Part shown: positions 9,301 to 9,991 of the stretch, piece after piece
How positions within the stretch are numbered: position 1 is the stretch's first letter
Layout of the letters: the number at the start of each line of letters is the position of its first letter
Translations under genes and position numbers: made by a program
Assembly: GCA_020199975.1 (NCBI GenBank)
Contig: JAIVJP010000084.1
Span: 1-9,991, forward strand
From: Acidobacteriota bacterium
GTDB taxonomy: Bacteria; Acidobacteriota; Blastocatellia; Pyrinomonadales; Pyrinomonadaceae
Direction of reading: 5' to 3'
Length of the DNA stretch: 9,991 nt
Notes under the pieces: model-generated
Seen by the model: only the letters and a program-made list of their open reading frames with translations
Told to the model about the DNA's origin: nothing
Database searches by the model: none

Positions 9301-9445
9301 TCTGCGCGTATTGCTCGAGACGCTCGACGCTAAAGATTTCTTCACGGATCGGTCGTTCGTTTCCGTAGTCGGACGTCCTTCTTTTTAGGGATGCGAAAAA
9401 ATCAGCCATAACCTTGGAAAGCCGTGAAAGCCGAAAAGAGCGCAC
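6290..9445 (-). CDS. ndvB: Cyclic beta-1,2-glucan synthase fragment 1: N-terminal region and GT84 glucosyltransferase
   Basis: This fragment has 1,051 codons. Residues 1-415 are a soluble, mostly helical N-terminal region. Two membrane segments follow (about 424-446 and 450-475). The GT84 domain (about 498-810) has the nucleotide-sugar and metal motif ITLDSDT with D640 and D642, the acidic motif LLSHDLFE with D754, and RQHRWTRGDWQ (785-795), the counterpart of the QxxRW motif of processive glycosyltransferases. More membrane segments follow at about 832-850, 853-875, 951-977 and 980-1001. The family sequence holds as far as WRFF (1027-1030). The last 21 residues are out of frame and unlike the family, so the true segment ends near 6356. 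The start could be the GTG at 9445, which has no clear ribosome binding site, or the ATG at 9409 (residue 13), where AAGG lies only 2 bases upstream. An in-frame TGA further upstream limits any longer start. If translated alone it might polymerise glucan but could not cyclise it. Confidence 0.9.
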   Translation of the reverse strand: MRSFRLSRLSKVMADFFASLKRRTSDYGNERPIREEIFSVERLEQYAQTLAAEHRIVRKKGRAYLLPRLENNGRKLVAAYRTLVEALRGGRSISPAAEWLVDNFHIIEEQLREIREDLPKSYYYELPKLADGELKDYPRIYAVAIALIAHTDSRLETNTLRRFIAAYQTVSPLTIGELWAVAISLRLALVENLRRLATRIVGAREEREQADQLADKLLELAARQPPELVPIITERLGKRDHLPRSFVVQLTQRLREQDPALMPVTDWLEKQLARQGTNIEQVIHREHQRQAATQVTIGNIITSMRLLSTLDWRDFFESVSLIDPLLGKDPADAYLKMEFGSRDRYRHVVERISKRTLFTELEIGEAAVMIAAKASNGGKNGGPQAHVGYYLVDEGLVQLEAAFGYRPRLTESFRRWCIRHPTLAYLGTLTLLTALIIAVLVFSMYLAGAGWPLLAATFLLALIPASDLALSILNWDVTHLLEPRLLPRMNTSEGIGENACTMVVVPTLFSSEEGVRELLGRLEVHFLANQDEHIFFALLGDFVDADAEELAEDAVLLDVVLRGIDDLNQRYNKHLPQRFHLFHRHRQWNPAEGKWMGWERKRGKLHEFNRILRGARDTSFMVQTADQALLSQVRFVITLDSDTKLPREVGRKLVGTAIHPLNRPRIDPATSRVTSGFGILQPRVSISLESSSRSRFARIFSGNTGIDPYTTAVSDVFQDLFGEGNYTGKGLYDVDAFESSLDARVPENSLLSHDLFESLYARAALVTDIELLDDYPAHYDSYAHRQHRWTRGDWQIIRWLFPSVPDAHGRKVQNILPLISRWKILDNLRRSLVAPSLFIWLAVAWTVFPGSTLIWTLFVVLAIAFPVYLHVTTSLLIHPRGVPWTSHFWSVWGDISTNTAQAALSMIFLPHQAYLMLDAIVRTLYRKLISRRKLLEWVTAAQAERSARHDLPSFLWFMLPAELLTMAAAVLNFLLKPSSLSVAAPFLVVWAMSPFVAYWISQRTAPNRRELADEDLRFARLVARRTWRFFQPCPRMTSAISVPWNSSSDRS
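6356..6362 (-). other. Deletion junction with 7-base microhomology inside the synthase gene
   Basis: The coding-strand bases CTTCTTT (6362 to 6356) are shared by two family-conserved sequences in different frames. Read in the fragment 1 frame they complete WRFF. Read in the fragment 2 frame they give LLS at the head of LLSTLSAHDFGY. In intact family members these two motifs are separated by about 35-40 residues, including a W-L-P-P-D-N-F-type stretch and an HRTSPTN-type stretch, both absent here in all frames. The simplest reading is loss of one copy of a CTTCTTT direct repeat plus the intervening DNA, a length of the form 3n+1. Confidence 0.75.
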
Positions 9446-9579
9446 AGCTAAACCGGCATGATCTCGGTGTAGCGCGGGCGGCCAGTTAAGAAATTTGGCA
9501 TAAGAATATCACGAACGGATAGGCCCTTGGTGGAACTTGAACAAGGGTTGCACTCAGCCTACGCCGCTCAGAACATTTT

Positions 9580-9719
9580 TGATTGCCAAATGCCAATTGC
9601 CGATTGGCAGCGATCGAAGAGTCATCAGTTGGAATTTAGGCCCGAACTCTCATCAAAGTATAAAGCACGAAGAACAAAGCTCGCAGACTGGCGGTCGGAA
9701 ATCGAAAGTCGCCAATGCC
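9580..9719. repeat. Degenerate heptamer repeat tract
   Basis: These 140 bases divide by eye into 20 units of 7. On the plus strand the left part reads tgattgc caaatgc caattgc cgattgg. On the minus strand the middle reads gcgagct ttgttct tcgtgct ttatact ttgatga, with positions 3 and 6 of the unit mostly G/A and C. The units drift strongly, and the centre (about 9616-9650) is the weakest. Such seven-base degenerate arrays are typical intergenic repeats, and their length multiple keeps reading frames open on both strands, which explains the spurious frames here. The periodicity is visual and was not computed. Confidence 0.5.
9591..9609. repeat. Perfect 7-base inverted repeat within the heptamer tract
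   Basis: TGCCAAT (9591-9597) and ATTGGCA (9603-9609) are exact inverted copies around a 5-base loop, TGCCG. The arms coincide with units of the heptamer tract, so this may simply be two opposed repeat units. It could also be an operator or small hairpin about 145 bases upstream of the synthase start. There is no T-run on either side, so it is not a terminator. Confidence 0.4.
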
Positions 9720-9930
9720 CAAGCTCATCTGGATGGTGCCCTGTGAGCGATGTCGTTTGTGTCAAATTGATTAGAACCCTCCTCAGATTGACTGACGGTA
9801 TGACCTTACGTGTCATTGAAAGTGCCAAAACAACAAAAGCGATAGATACCCCATCAAAATCCAAACACACCTTTAGGAATTGGTCCATGAGGGCGATCCT
9901 TAATTACCAATTCGGATAACATGCTTTCGG

Positions 9931-9965
9931 GGCAGGTTTTCCGAAAAACCTGCCGTTCTTCTTTT
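9931..9965 (+). terminator. Rho-independent terminator-like hairpin, plus-strand orientation
   Basis: GGCAGGTTTT (9931-9940) and AAAACCTGCC (9945-9954) form a perfect 10-base stem with the 4-base loop CCGA. On the plus strand it is followed by G and then TTCTTCTTTT (9956-9965), a T-rich tail. On the minus strand the next bases are CCGAAAGC, so it would not terminate in that direction. No supported plus-strand gene precedes it in the window. It could end a small RNA, act as an attenuator for a plus-strand gene beyond 9991, or isolate the minus-strand operon from opposing transcription. Confidence 0.6.
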
Positions 9966-9991
9966 GTAGTATCCTCTGCTCTATTATGAGC

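Larger units (their letters stand above)
650..9445 (-). pseudogene. ndvB: Cyclic beta-1,2-glucan synthase (NdvB/ChvB/Cgs type), disrupted by two frameshifting lesions
   Basis: Taken together, the three minus-strand segments rebuild one protein of about 2,950 residues, close to the roughly 2,830-2,870 residues of rhizobial NdvB and Brucella Cgs. In this family the enzyme sits in the inner membrane and uses UDP-glucose to build a protein-attached beta-1,2-glucan. A GH94 region trims the chain by phosphorolysis to set its length, and a central domain closes the ring. The module order here is the family order: N-terminal region, two membrane segments, GT84 with D640-S-D642 and RQHRW, further membrane segments, glucoamylase-like domain, then GH94 with DWND. 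The reading frame is lost at about 6356-6362 (deletion of about 35-40 residues) and at 3998-4006 (CCCT duplicated on the coding strand). The two shifts cancel, so the first and third segments are in the same frame, but stop codons still separate them. Identity is very secure. Whether the gene is truly dead or is split by assembly error cannot be told from one sequence. Confidence 0.85.
9446..9991. other. Upstream non-coding stretch with repeats, no convincing gene
   Basis: These 546 bases contain no gene I would defend. The spacer is less GC-rich than the synthase gene. It holds the heptamer tract (9580-9719), an inverted repeat inside it, and a terminator-like hairpin near the right edge. 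Any promoter of the synthase should lie here on the minus strand, about 9446-9580. I saw only weak matches to sigma-70 boxes (for example TATTCT near 9505, with no matching -35 box), so I do not call one. A minus-strand frame also runs in from the right edge and stops near 9856, and could be the tail of a neighbouring gene, but nothing else supports it. Confidence 0.55.

Noticed and set aside
650..9445. Numerous 60-170 codon frames on both strands inside the synthase region, including 2256-2771 plus and 6991-7500 minus
   Set aside because: They are shadows of the synthase reading frames, rich in Arg and Ser, without ribosome binding sites or domains.
9446..9580. Sigma-70 promoter for the synthase (TATTCT near 9505, TTGTTC near 9540)
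   Set aside because: No pair of -35 and -10 boxes with acceptable spacing and match could be found by eye.
9625..9888. Minus-strand 87-codon frame with AAGGA 8 bases before its ATG (9888) and a short hydrophobic stretch near residues 13-24
   Set aside because: The ribosome binding site is good, but the last third is translated repeat, the product resembles nothing I know, and composition is that of the spacer. It could be a small gene, but support is too thin.
9527..9919. Plus-strand 130-codon frame ending just before the terminator hairpin
   Set aside because: Its first half is a translation of the heptamer repeat tract, it has no ribosome binding site and no recognisable domain. The terminator is reported separately as the only supporting hint.
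9856..9991. Minus-strand open frame of about 44 codons entering from the right edge
   Set aside because: It runs through the terminator hairpin, has no recognisable motif, and short open frames are expected by chance.

Overview
The window is dominated by one very large gene on the minus strand (about 9445 down to 650). It encodes a cyclic beta-1,2-glucan synthase of the NdvB/ChvB/Cgs family. The three expected modules occur in order: a membrane-embedded GT84 glucosyltransferase, a central glucoamylase-like transglycosylase (GH189-type) region, and a C-terminal GH94 phosphorylase region. The gene is broken into three reading-frame segments. At about 6356-6362 roughly 35-40 conserved residues are missing at a junction that carries a 7-base microhomology. 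At 3998-4006 a 4-base tandem duplication shifts the frame. Outside these two points, family motifs run continuously on both sides, so the lesions look either recent or artefactual (assembly or consensus error).

Layout, right to left in the direction of transcription: 9446-9991 holds no convincing gene. It contains a degenerate heptamer repeat tract (about 9580-9719) and, near the right edge, a strong hairpin plus T-rich tail oriented as a plus-strand terminator. Then come the three synthase fragments (9445-6290, 6317-3981, 4198-650), a small four-helix membrane protein (580-131) with a good ribosome binding site, and the start of a possible further gene running off the left edge (98 to 1). 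All supported genes point the same way with short gaps, which fits a single transcription unit.

An intact enzyme of this type makes periplasmic cyclic beta-1,2-glucans from UDP-glucose at the inner membrane. GT84 polymerises the chain, the GH94 phosphorylase region sets its length, and the middle region closes the ring. In the deposited sequence no single polypeptide carries all three modules, so the product is probably not made unless the lesions are artefacts. The partner exporter (NdvA/ChvA type) is not in the window.

The organism is a Gram-negative-type bacterium with moderately GC-rich DNA. The heptamer-repeat spacer and the absence of the usual rhizobial neighbours make a soil or environmental lineage outside the classic Rhizobiales plausible, but taxonomy cannot be fixed from this window. 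I see no phage, IS element, CRISPR, tRNA or rRNA, and no convincing novel system. The most informative features are the two molecularly interpretable lesions.
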